This document shows positions 32,987 to 43,300 of a stretch of DNA of 64,000 nucleotides, piece by piece. Source of the stretch: Gnetum montanum (taxonomy: Eukaryota; Streptophyta; Gnetopsida; Gnetales; Gnetaceae). The position numbers and the translations under genes are program-made. Every line of letters begins with the position of its first letter. Within the stretch, counting starts at the first letter, position 1. The notes beneath the pieces are model-generated. The model had not been told where the DNA came from, ran no database searches, and saw nothing but the letters and a program-made list of their open reading frames with translations. The stretch spans positions 368,346 through 432,345 of the forward strand of contig MNCI01008925.1 in the NCBI GenBank assembly GCA_015680685.1. The letters run 5' to 3'.

Positions 32987-33798
32987 TGATGAATCATGTT
33001 TTTTGCATGCTCTAATATTGAGTACCTAATATTAGAGCCTTACCATCGAATACTCAATGTCGAAGCCCAAGATGTGATGTTGGATAGCTAATATCACAAG
33101 GTATACAACAGCCTATAAATTTAGTGCTTGTAGTTTGTTTTCTCCAAAGTTAGAATATTTTCTAAGTGCCCACAGTAAGAGTTTAAGTGTATGGATCTTT
33201 GTTCAAACACTAGTGTACCTAAGCATAGCAGTGTGACGGGAATAAAAATGAACCCTTTTGGTAATCCTTGCAAGACTAAGAATAGATTAATGTTTCCTTT
33301 AATGCACTTTATTTTCATGCACTTTACTTTAATGCATTTAAATTAAGCAAATAGTTTCTAGTTGTTAATGAACACAAGCATGACCAATTTGAGAATACAT
33401 ATAGTGTTTGATAACCTAACAACATTTAACGTTTGGTAGCCTAGCAAAACTATACATGTTTAGGATGTAGCTAGGAAAGTGGAACGGGTACTTGTGTTAG
33501 GCTAGGTAGGTAGTGAATGAATTATATCTTAAATTACTCTACCTTTCATTCTTGTTGTAGGTGATTAAACTTATAAAATATAAAAATGATAAAAATCATG
33601 TATCTCAATTACACTTAAACCATATGATTGAGCTTCACAAGTGTAGTTGGGAACACAACAAACATTCCCAATGCCCATTTTACTTTCTAGAAGAACTAGT
33701 GCACTAGAAAACTATAGGTCCATGGAATTCGACCAGATCATGTGTGAACACCTTAGTGATTCATATAGTTGGGCATGGGGGTACCTCGTCGTTCATCA
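32987..33798 (+). mobile_element. 5' LTR of element E
   Basis: 812 bp, TGATGAATC to GTTCATCA. TATAAAT at 33114-33120. U3 has an inverted repeat with perfect 11-bp arms (33009-33019 and 33028-33038, GCTCTAATATT). The rest matches D's LTR at GTGTATGGATCTTTGTT, AAGCAT and TGGGCATGGGGGTACC. Confidence 0.85.
33009..33120 (+). promoter_or_regulatory. U3 of element E: 11-bp-arm inverted repeat upstream of TATA
   Basis: GCTCTAATATT and AATATTAGAGC separated by 8 bases, then TATAAAT about 75 bp downstream. The motif is unrelated in sequence to the GATATC palindrome, but its placement in U3 is the same. Confidence 0.5.
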
Positions 33799-33799
33799 T

Positions 33800-33819
33800 T
33801 GGCATCATTGCCAGGGATC
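33800..33819 (+). promoter_or_regulatory. Primer-binding site of element E (Asp-tRNA type)
   Basis: TGGCATCATTGCCAGGGATC differs from the remembered complement of plant Asp-tRNA (TGGCGCCGTTGCCGGGGATC) at four positions, three of which are G to A in CG dinucleotides. It begins one base after the LTR. Confidence 0.8.
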
Positions 33820-33959
33820 TTTTGGTTGTTTCATGTGCTATCTAGGATTTAGTGGAAATCATTCAAAATTATTGGAACAAACCCTAGAGTCATATCATAG
33901 TTTATAATTACTACAAAAAAAATTTAAAAACACATTGTGTTTTTATCATCTCATTGAAA

Positions 33960-36340
33960 ATGTCTTCTTCTCACAGGAGTGCTTCTCTGCCCAAGTTTGA
34001 TGGAGATCATTAGCCGATGCCTCAACAATATTAAGTGGTATATGATCATCATGTTGGGTATGTACCCAATTTCACCTTTGTCCTATATTAGGATGAATAG
34101 TTGTGGTGTTGTAACATGGAGGGTAACATGGAGGGTGCTGAGTATGTTATGCAAGACAATGATGCCAAGGATTATCGTTCCACTGAGGCACAACATCTCA
34201 AGGATCACTAATTAGAACAATGTTATGAATTTGTGAAGGAAAAAGGATTTAATGATTTCTCATTTCTACTATACCAAAAAGATAGTGAGGAACCCTTCCT
34301 TGGGGGTTTTCCTTTCAATGAAATGCCTCTCTTCGTCTTTGGTGAGGGAGGTTAAAACCAAAACCTATAGTCCACTATTCACAATCCTAGTTCTAGTAAG
34401 AATGGATCCAATAAAAAAGAATGATCCAAAGAGGCAAGCCAAGGTAGGGATGTAGACAAGAAACAAGATCATGATCATGGTCTAATCACCAAAGAGGTAG
34501 CAGTAGGCACTATGATGGTGTTAGTCCTCCTTCCTCTTCATCTTCATCATCATCATCATCATCATCTTCTAGCTCTAATCGCAACCATAGGAGGCAAGAC
34601 CATGATGAAGGTGACTAAAATAACCAATAGGAGCGAAATGATCAAAGGGACCATCGGGCAAGGCAAAATCAAGGATGTACACATAAAAGAGAGGCACATC
34701 ACTATGAATGAAGGGGTAGTAGAGGGCATCATAAGCACCATGATCATGGCCTCGATGAGCCTTTTCATGCTACTTAAAGTATGTTCAATATCACAGAGGT
34801 AGTACAAATTCCAACAAGGCATGTGAATGATAGTCAAATCAAAAGGCTAGACATGAACAATATTTCTCAGTTCAAAGGGGGATATAACTTTAATATGTAG
34901 AATCATCTCTAAACTTTTCAAGATGCATGTGCCTTGCAAAACATAGAGAATGAGTGGAAAAACTTAAGTTGTTCCCAAGGACACTCATCAAAAAAGTAGA
35001 GAATTACTATCAATCCTTAGAGTTGGAATCTATCAGATGATGGAGTACAATGCTTAAATTATTTAATGATAAATATCAAACATACTCCAGAGTGTTCAAC
35101 TTGAGAAGGTAAATCCAAGGATGAAAACAAGGAACACACGAATCCTTGGATACCACCATCAACCGATACTATTCTTTAATGCACAAATGTCCTAGCCATG
35201 GTTACTCTTAGTTGGATCAACTTCACCACATTGTAGATGGGCTTCGATTAGATATGAAGACAACCCTTGGTGTCTATGCCCAAGGATGACTATCAAAATT
35301 AAGTGTTCGTTAGATACAAAAACTAATCAAGTAGGTAGCTAAAGAGAAGGGTGAATTAAGAAAAAGAGAAGATGCAAAAGAATATAATCATGATCCTTCT
35401 TTTATTCGCAAGAGGAAGGGTTTATTTTGTGATAGTGAGAAAGAATTCAGACCTGATGAGGTGGTGAATAGAAAATCCTTGCAGATTCAAAAATTTCAAT
35501 ATGAAATTATGGCCAAGGTTAATCAATTATGGGACTCCATGGATAGCAAATTTCAATCTATCCTAAAAATTGTTGAAGAGTCCAAAGAACAAGGTAGTGA
35601 TTGTGAGTGCAAGAGATGCAAGAAAATTGAACATGCCTATAAAAAAGGTAAGGGCAAGATTGTTGCAATAGAAGAAGTTGCGGGAAGTAGATCAGATGAT
35701 GATGGTGGATGTCACATATGCCAGTATGAACATCCTAAGGGATGTTGCCTCATAGTATCACATTTATAGGAGTCTGGGATGTATGCTTTGAATCCACGAC
35801 TAACACAAAGGCAAACATCTAGAATATTACCTTATCCTCAAGGTAATTTTAGATAATTCCACTAGCAACAATAGTATTATCTAAGTGGAACTCTACTGCA
35901 ACCATAGGAGTAGTATCAACAATGGCAACAACCACAATCATGGGCTCTAGCACCACCAAGGCTACAATACCCTTAGAGACAACCTGATCCATATGGGTAC
36001 TGTGTGTTCAGCAACCCCTGTCTCCATGTGACTTCTCCAGTCACATTTCTACTTTCCAATCTCACTACCATCCTTCTAATTATTATCAAACTCATTCTTT
36101 ACATGAAAAAAATGGATGTCATCTTTTATCCTTATCCCCCTCCTATCCCTACACATGTTCCTCCTCTAGCCTTACAGCTACCACCTACTCCACCTATGCA
36201 AGGTGAACTACCAGCTCAACTGCAACAATGCAACACTACTAGGGCTGTTAACCTACAACTAGTTCATCAATCAAGTGGGTTGAATACTCAATCAAAGAAA
36301 GACCTTTCTTTCAATCCCATAGTCCACCTAAGCCCTTAAA
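33960..36340 (+). pseudogene. gag of element E
   Basis: ATG 33960 (MSSSHRSASLPKFDGDH) opens a multi-stop gag. A serine-rich tract from a TCA/TCT microsatellite lies at 34528-34570. The capsid-like region spans about 34840-35290 (WKNLSCSQ, SLMHKCPSHGYS, GLRLDMKTTLGVYAQG), matching A's NNCPGHEFF and TRETLGMYAQG. A zinc knuckle CHICQYEHPKGCC lies at about 35710-35750. A Pro-rich tail (YPPPIPTHVPPLALQLPPTP) runs to about 36340. Gene order and motifs equal those of A and B. Confidence 0.75.
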
Positions 36341-37139
36341 TACACCTATAGTTGATAATCCTATCCCTCCATCTTCATCTATATAAAACTTCTTTGAGTC
36401 CCCTTCAAACCAAACACCACCTAGGATCCATACTATGATGCTTACTCACACTGTATCTAATTGGATCTATGCTGGAAACCTTCTTAGGAAATTAACCAAT
36501 CTTGGAAGTTGTCTCATTTATTTTTTGATTGCTAGGAATGAATGGTGCAAAGCTCTTCACAACTCAAGTTTTGGTGTCAATTTAATTTCTCATAAGATAT
36601 ACACTTCATGCAACTTGCCTCTTCTCAAGAAGAGCAATATCATATTAGAATTGGTAGACTAGTCCATCACTATTTCATTGGGACTGGTGGAAGACATTGT
36701 GACCACTGTATATGGATGGTCTTATGTTGTTGATTTCCTAGTAATCAAGGTAAAGAACTGCAAAGTTGATTTCCCAATCATCATGGGAAGGGCATGGCTT
36801 ATCATTGTTGATGCAAGAATGGACATCAGAGATCTTTTCCTAGAAATATCCAAAGAAAATGGATTCAGAAAGATCAAGAAGAAGGAAGTTCCATGCATCA
36901 CGTACAACAATATAGGGTGTAATTGTGTGCAGAAACTCTATGCTATGAAACAAGCATCTATCTTTGCATGCAAGCAGTGTGCACCAAAAGAAAAAATTCA
37001 AAGGTTTCTATATGCAGCAGCCACAAAACAGGCGAGAACCCAATGGCTGATTGTTGATTCTAATATTAGCACATGTTGCATGGAACCAACTGAGAGCTCA
37101 ACATATGCATATGTCACAAGCATGGATGAACTAGAGTAA
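36341..37139 (+). pseudogene. Protease region of element E
   Basis: ALHNSSFGVNLISHKIY (36550-36600) is the active-site segment with the catalytic Asp replaced by Asn. WSYVVDFLVIKVKN and FPIIMGRAWLIIV (36769-36807) follow. The conserved tail TYAYVTSMDELE ends at 37139. One stop splits the domain at 36660. It matches F and B closely. Confidence 0.75.
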
Positions 37140-37499
37140 GTTCATCATCAACTCTTTAATGATGCAAATGATAATACTTATTGGGAAGAGTTGGAGATTC
37201 TTCAAAAATTTTAAGTAAGAGCCCCTTAAATTAAAAATGGTGTTGGCCAGAATGGAATATGTGTTTTTTAAAAATGGTAAGCTGGTCATAATCAATGCAA
37301 ATCTTGCTTTAGAGCAGAAAAAGATGTTGTTGAATGTGGTTGAAAAGTGGTTTGCAACTTTTTCTTGTTCATATCTTGAACTCACAAGGATTGATCCTCG
37401 AATATGCTAGCATCACATCTACATTGATCCAACCATGAAGCCAAAGAGATAGCCACATAGGTGATTGGATCCCAAATTGAAATAGGTCGTGAAAGAGGA

Positions 37500-38552
37500 A
37501 ATTAAACAACTCCTCAAGGTAGGGTTCATTTATCCCAGGATAGTGAGTGGGTTAGTCCACTCATGATTGTGCCAAAGAAAGAAGGCAAGTGACAAGTCTA
37601 CATCCATCTTTGGTTGCTAAATATGGCAACATTGCAGGATCATTTTTTGTTGCCATTTTTTGATCAGGTATTAAACACAATATTTGGGCATTACTACTAC
37701 AATTTTCTAGATGGTTATAGAAATTATAACCAAATTCAAATTGCATCAAAGCACCAGGTGAAGACAACATTCACAAGTCCTTGGGGGACTTTTACATATC
37801 GCAAGATGCCATTTGGTCTATGCAATGCTCCTACTACATTCCAACACCTAGTTCTAAGCATTTTTCAACAGCAAATCGGAAGTGGTGTGGAATTCTTTAT
37901 GGATGACTTCTCCACTTATGAAGCTAAATTTGAGCAAGCCTTGGACCACCTTGAGTAAGTGCTAAAATGATGTGTTGAAACTAACTTGTGACTCAATTGA
38001 CAAAAAAGTTACCTAATGGTCCAAGATGGCATTGTATTGGGGCATAGAATATCACAAGTAGGAATTGAGGTAGACCCTGATAAAATAAGGGTCATCCAAG
38101 TAATAACCCACCAACTAGAAAATTTCAAATATGTTTGATCATTCCTTGGACATACTGGCTACTACTAGCAATTCATAGAGAATTTCTATAAGATTGCAAG
38201 GTCATTGGTGGAGTTGACAAAGAATGATGCTCCATTTGTCTAGAACATGGAATGTGAAAAAGCATTCCAACAGCTGAAAGAGAAACTTGTAGAAACTCCA
38301 ATCCTACAAGCACTTGACTGGTCTAGACCATTTCATGTCATGATATATGCATCAAATTATGCCTTGGGAGCCATGCTTATGCAGATAGATGACAAGAAAA
38401 ATCCATACTACATCCACTATGCTAGTCAAAGCATTGTGGGTGCACAACAGAATTACACCGCTACAAAAAAAGAATTTATGGCAATGGTGTTTGCTCATAT
38501 AAGTTCAATCATTATGTGTTTTCTGATGAACGTTTCTTTGCTGGGGCTATAA
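37500..38552 (+). pseudogene. RT and truncated RNase H of element E
   Basis: RT blocks: NFLDGYRNYNQI (37700-37735), KMPFGLCNAPTTFQ (37803-37845) and active site FFMDDFSTYEA (37894-37925). Then HRISQVGIEVDPDKI (38045-38088) and SFLGHTGYY. RNase H begins with FHVMIYASNYALGAMLMQ (38329-38382) and YTATKKEFMAMVF. At about 38515-38530 roughly 200 bp present in F (HTDHSAIRFL through VADHLSRL) are deleted, so the C-terminal half of RNase H is gone. Confidence 0.8.
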
Positions 38553-39800
38553 GTAAAGAATTTCCTAATGAGCCTAAATGGTATGATGGCATTCTCACCT
38601 ATCTTCTTACCTAAGAGATGCCATAAGGGTTGGATGACTAGAAGAAACATTAGTTTCTTCACCAGGTAAAACACTTGTTCAAGGTGTGCATCGATGGCCT
38701 GGTTCATTGGTGTGTCCTTGATGTTGATCAACTGCACATTCTCCAAGATGCTCATGAAGGTCCTTGTGGAGGACACTCTGCTAGGAGATGCATGACCATT
38801 AAAATCTTGATGGTAGGGTACTATTGGCCAACAATCTTTAGGGATGCTCACCATTATATCCACTCTTGTGAACGATGCCAATGAGATGGTGGAATGACTG
38901 CTCAAATGGAGGGGCCTCAATAATGGATTCAACCACTAGAATCCTTAAACATCTATGGCATTGATTTCATGGGTCCCGTCATGCCCATGTCAAGTAGAAA
39001 GGCATACAATATAGTCAATGTTAACTATTGTACAAAATGGGTAGAAGCAACAATCATCATTGACTATGCATCTTCTATTTCTGCTTGGTTTATATAAAAA
39101 AGTGTTGTAAATAGGTTTGGCATGCCACATGCATTAATTTCTAATAATGGAACTCACTTTACTAGCACTACTTTTCAGAAGCTCATACAACACTTGGGGG
39201 TTGAACATAAACTCACAATGCCCTACCACCCCCAAGCCAATGGTCAAGCTAGGGCTACTAATCGGGAAATCATAAGGATTCTAACAAGAATTGTTAGCAA
39301 ATATAGGAAAGACTAGAGCACAAAACTCAACAATGCCCTTTGGTCCTACCACTCAACATGGAAACTTCCTATAGGCTATTCTCCCTATGAGCTTGTGTAT
39401 GAAAAATTACCAACACTTCCTATTTAATTCGAGCTCCATACACTTTCAACAATCTAATACCTCGACCTTGACTTGAGTCTAGCACAAAAATAAAGACTAG
39501 AATCTCAACCTACTAGATGAAAACCAATTGGTTGCTCTATCATCTAACGAGTTTCACAAGGCCTACAACAAAAAAGCACCATTACCTTAAAGTTAGAAAA
39601 GTCAAATTTCAATCGGGAGATAAGGTTCTCTACTAGAACCCCACACACATACCTAAACAAACTAAGTTCCAAAAATTTTGGGAAGGACTTTACATCATCT
39701 ACAAAAAATTTTCTTCTAGGATCATGATGATCTACAAACCTAAGAGCCTAGACAAGAAATAGCCAGTCAACATCCAACAAATCAAACCTTTCCACCAGCA
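38553..39800 (+). pseudogene. Integrase of element E
   Basis: Zinc-binding domain: LHILQDAHEGPCGGHSARR and HSCERCQ (38730-38884) give the HHCC pattern. The core has YGIDFMGPVMPM (about 38955), ISNNGTHFTS (39138-39167, second catalytic Asp changed to Asn) and ATNREIIRIL with the Glu kept. SPYELVYEKLPTLP (39382-39423) and a C-terminal domain to about 39800 follow, typical of Athila-like integrases. Stops and a changed catalytic residue make it inactive. Confidence 0.8.
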
Positions 39801-41340
39801 TAAGCTAGCTAATACAATAAATGCCTCATCGGATGGACAACCATGCTCTATATTTCGAATCTCCTCCTTTCAACCTAGTCATGGGAGAGATGGCCATCCA
39901 TGCTAACCATATAAGTAGCTTCTCAATTTTCACCCTTTTTCTTTTACACATTTTTTTATTTTACAACTTTTTGTTTTGCACATTCTTTATTTTACATCTT
40001 CTTGTTTTCATATTATTAGTCTTTTCTAATTTTTTTTACACCATCATTAATACATTTTCTATTTATTAAATATTTTAAGCTTTCTTTTATATTTTCTTTT
40101 ATTTTGGTGTTATTTTCTAACTTTTTGTTAATAACTACCAAGCACAATGGTAATGCATTACTTGATGGTGGTATGTACTATTTCATTATTTGAGTGTTGG
40201 TGTCTAGATTCTGGCTTTGAATTTTGTTACAGATGATTAGGACATGATTTCTTTTTTCATGCAATAGGTAGTGAGTCCACAACATCCATCCATCCACAAA
40301 ATCTATGGTTTTTCTTGTTTTAGAAATGTGTAGTTCCTTTTTCATTACTAAAACATTAACAAATTTGTGACTTTGGTAGTTTCTAGAATTGGAAATAATT
40401 CAAAGGTTTGAATAGGGTGTGACTTCAAGGGGATTTGACATTCTTTGTGCCTTTCTGTTTGCCTAGGTGCATGTGTGTTTTCATGGATTTCTTACCATTC
40501 TATGTTGATCAATAAAAGGAAATTGAATAAATTTTTGTATGGTGTGGTTCTCATAAAAAAATGATGGAAATTCAAAGCACACCCATTAGACGTAATAAAT
40601 GAATAAGTCTTTGCATGGTGTGGTTCCCATTTCAAAAAAACATGATGAAAATTCAATGCACATCCCTTAGACAAAATAAACGGGCTACAAGCACAGGTTA
40701 TGGGACTAGAAATACATGTGACCCATGTTTGAAGGTCTACTCTAACTAAGGTCCTTCCTCACTTCGTACTTCTCTTTTCTTCTCTAATAAGTAATGGTGG
40801 TTGTTCTATGGAAGCACTCTTGTGTCTTAGGGGGGTGAACTAGTCTTAGAATGGTGATGCAAGGTCATTAAACATGGTTGGTTTTGGTCTGGACTAATGA
40901 TGGATCTTATCAAGTCATTTAACCATAAAATTCACAAGGAACTTCATGTGACCTTAATTAGGAACTCCATTCTACTCTCTCTCATCCATCTATGCTTTCC
41001 ATGTCTCACCTCACTGCCAGTCTCATGTTCTTGTTCGATGTCCTGGTTTGATGTGTCGAAATTCTTAGATAGTTTCTTCCAAGTTTTTGTACTTAACCTT
41101 CTATAACCATTGATCATCCACGAAGCCCATAGACTCTTTGGTTTGAACTTATGCAAAGGCATAAAAGGGCTATCCCTGCTTTGGGAAGGACCCACTTGAA
41201 TATCTTTTGGTTGGGTTAGTTAAGTTCTTTATCCTTAGATACTCTTACAATAAAATCCTTTTGTTTACCTCATCAATGACATCCAATTGTGCACATCTTC
41301 ATAACATTTTTCAGTGAACTTTCCTTTTTATTATTGTAAA
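39801..41340 (+). other. Spacer of element E, truncated at its right end
   Basis: Homologous to D's spacer (26937-28300): GTGAGTCCACAACATCC at 40271, CTTCAAGGGGATTTG at 40423 and CTCTTGTGTCTTAGGGG at 40819. The similarity stops at about 41340, before the internal promoter module and ORF2 that would be expected next. Confidence 0.65.
40525..40680 (+). repeat. Tandem duplication of about 75-80 bp in E's spacer
   Basis: Two units both contain GCATGGTGTGGTT-like and AATTCAAAGCACA-like blocks and end TTAGAC-AATAAA. D has a single copy at 27510-27600. Confidence 0.65.
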
Positions 41341-41354
41341 TTGTGTGGCTAACA

Positions 41355-41480
41355 ATGAGATGTTAGCCTAGTGGTAAGACTCTTGATTTGAAAGCTCTAA
41401 CTCATGGGTTTGATTTTGATGGGTAATGTTAAGTTATAAAGCTATAATTGGACTATATATCTCAAGGTGTATCTATATTA
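41355..41480 (+). mobile_element. tRNA-derived SINE-like element, copy 1
   Basis: TAGCCTAGTGG (41364-41374) fits a Pol III A box. CATGGGTTTGATTTTGA (41404-41420) fits a B box, with about 30 bases between them. The same head occurs on the minus strand at 46970-47035 and 53110-53170. It is too degenerate to fold as a working tRNA. The 3' limit is unsure. Confidence 0.6.
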
Positions 41481-41779
41481 CATTTATGTTGGAGTTCCAA
41501 CATATCCAATGGTATGACTAGGAGAAGAAATAATATCTTGCAAGATATTGTATGAAGTATGTTAAGGTAATTCAAATTCTCCTATTTATATTACAATAAA
41601 AAAATTACACTTATCATTCTTCATATCAATTTCTTTATAATAAAATATCAAAATTTAATAACCTAAAATTTTTAACTATATGTAACCCTAGAAAATATAT
41701 CCAACATGATGCCAATGAAAGGTGGTTCAATTGGTTACCTTATTACTTAATAAGTATTAGGTAGGAAAAATTTTACTAG

Positions 41780-43300
41780 CTCAAGTCACACTTAGAAACA
41801 TTTTTCCTAAGTTGCATATGAGACTATTACTAGGAATGATTTTATTCATAACAAATTTAATAAGGCATCGAAAATGCAGTTATCAATACACTTTTTGACA
41901 AGGAAAATGAAAGATATTTGAAGAGCTCATGCCCTTCTAAATATTCATATTTTTTATGGTGTCTTATTCATCAAGGTCTTCCTATTGACACTCGTTTTCA
42001 AAATTTTAAGAATAATTTTTCTTTTGAGTCTAATTTTACTATTTTCTGGAGTTATATGGTTGATAAAATTGAAAAGCATCTTAACAAATGAAAAGAAAAA
42101 AATCTCATCCTTGCTAGAAATTTTTTAGTTATTAAGCAAATGCTTTAATCAAATCATGTTTATTACTCTAGCTATTTGGCTCCTTGTAAAACTTCTTATG
42201 AGAGAATTGATCATATTATCCATTGATTTCTTTGGTCCGCTAAGCAACATAAAAAATGTTTTTCTAGAATTGCTTAGGATATTTGCACTAGAAAGAATAT
42301 GAAGGACTTGGCCTCATTAATTATTATAACAAGGATATATCTCTTGTAACAAAATGGATTGCAAAGTGCATTAATGAAGATTATGTTTAGATGCTTCTTT
42401 TAAGAAAGAAACGTTTGCAAGAAAAACCTAAAAATGATAACTGTTTGTCTTTTAATGACTTTCTTCACTATCTAATTTTTCCTCAGGCTATTTATATTCT
42501 TAGTTCTTTAATTCTTAAACAAATTTAAAAGACATGGTGCAAGCTTAGTAAATATTGGAATTACAATTATATTACAGTTTCAATAGATATTCTTAAGCAA
42601 ATTAGCCCATGGTGGCTTCCTTTTAATGAATAATCTTTGGCTACCAATGCATCTATATTGTGTACTACTTTGAGAAAATTTGCTATCACTACAATTTCTT
42701 GTTTGTATATGCATTATAAATGAATTACTTGGAATGAAGCTTCTAGCTTCCATGGTTTGGATAGAAAGAGAAAAAACAATTTTGAAAAAATGATTTCGAA
42801 TCTTTAGAATTTATTTAAACTTGAAACAATTTACATTAGGCTTTTCCAAATATTTTTTAGAAGGATAACAACTATGTTTTTCTTTTTAATTCAAAAGTTG
42901 CTTATGAGATTATTACCAAAAAAATGATTTTATTCATAGCAAATTCAATAAGGCTTGAAAAATGTAATTATCATTGCACTTTTGAATGAAAAAAATAAAA
43001 GATATTTGCAGAGCTCCTATATTTATGAAAATTAATATTTTTTATGGTGTCTTATTCATCAAGGTCTTCATATCAACACTAGTCTTAAACATATGTTTCT
43101 TCTCAATATCCTCTTTCTAGAAGTGAAGACTCATATTATTATGTTTTTTTTTTTTTTGAGTGCTCTATTACTCAGCATAATTGGAAATGGACATCTAGAA
43201 TTTATAACAACTCTCAACCAAGCATCAATGATGTCATTCTTGTTGATTAGTCTACTTTATCTACTTCATTTCTTTACATTTTGGAATTGTCTTTAGCTAC
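41780..43300 (+). pseudogene. LINE (non-LTR) ORF2 C-terminal remains
   Basis: Scattered frames give DHIIH-x-FLWSAKQHKK, EYEGLGLINYYNKDISL and KWIAKCINEDY (42205-42390), the post-RT segment of plant LINE ORF2 (normally FLWG...GGLG...NxALLxKW). KIFxWCLIHQGLPIDTR (about 41950-41995) matches the zinc-binding C-terminal domain (KxFLWxxxHxxLxT). That segment appears again at about 43030-43080 (YFLWCLIHQGLHINT). No open frame survives. The upstream RT core is not seen. Confidence 0.6.

Larger units (their letters stand above)
32987..41340 (+). mobile_element. Element E: Athila-like retrotransposon with gag-pro-pol, 3' end lost
   Basis: Plus strand, inserted in F's integrase. Contains 5' LTR (32987-33798), primer-binding site, gag, protease, RT, shortened RNase H, integrase and spacer. 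ORF2 and the 3' LTR are missing because the sequence changes character at about 41340. The integrase phrase YGIDFMGPVMPM and the RT phrase FMDDFSTY place it near Athila; this lineage call rests on remembered motifs. Confidence 0.8.

Noticed and set aside
34512-34837. Histidine-rich and antisense frames over the serine-tract region
   Set aside because: They are alternate readings of the TCA repeat that encodes the serine run of E's gag.
35701-35760. Zinc knuckle with CX2CX3HX4C spacing as a new type
   Set aside because: The same spacing occurs in the chromovirus gag at 48593 and, as far as I recall, in other plant gags; it is not distinctive.
41355-41480. A functional tRNA gene
   Set aside because: A-box and B-box-like blocks are present, but the stems do not pair well and two diverged copies of the same head exist, which fits a SINE.
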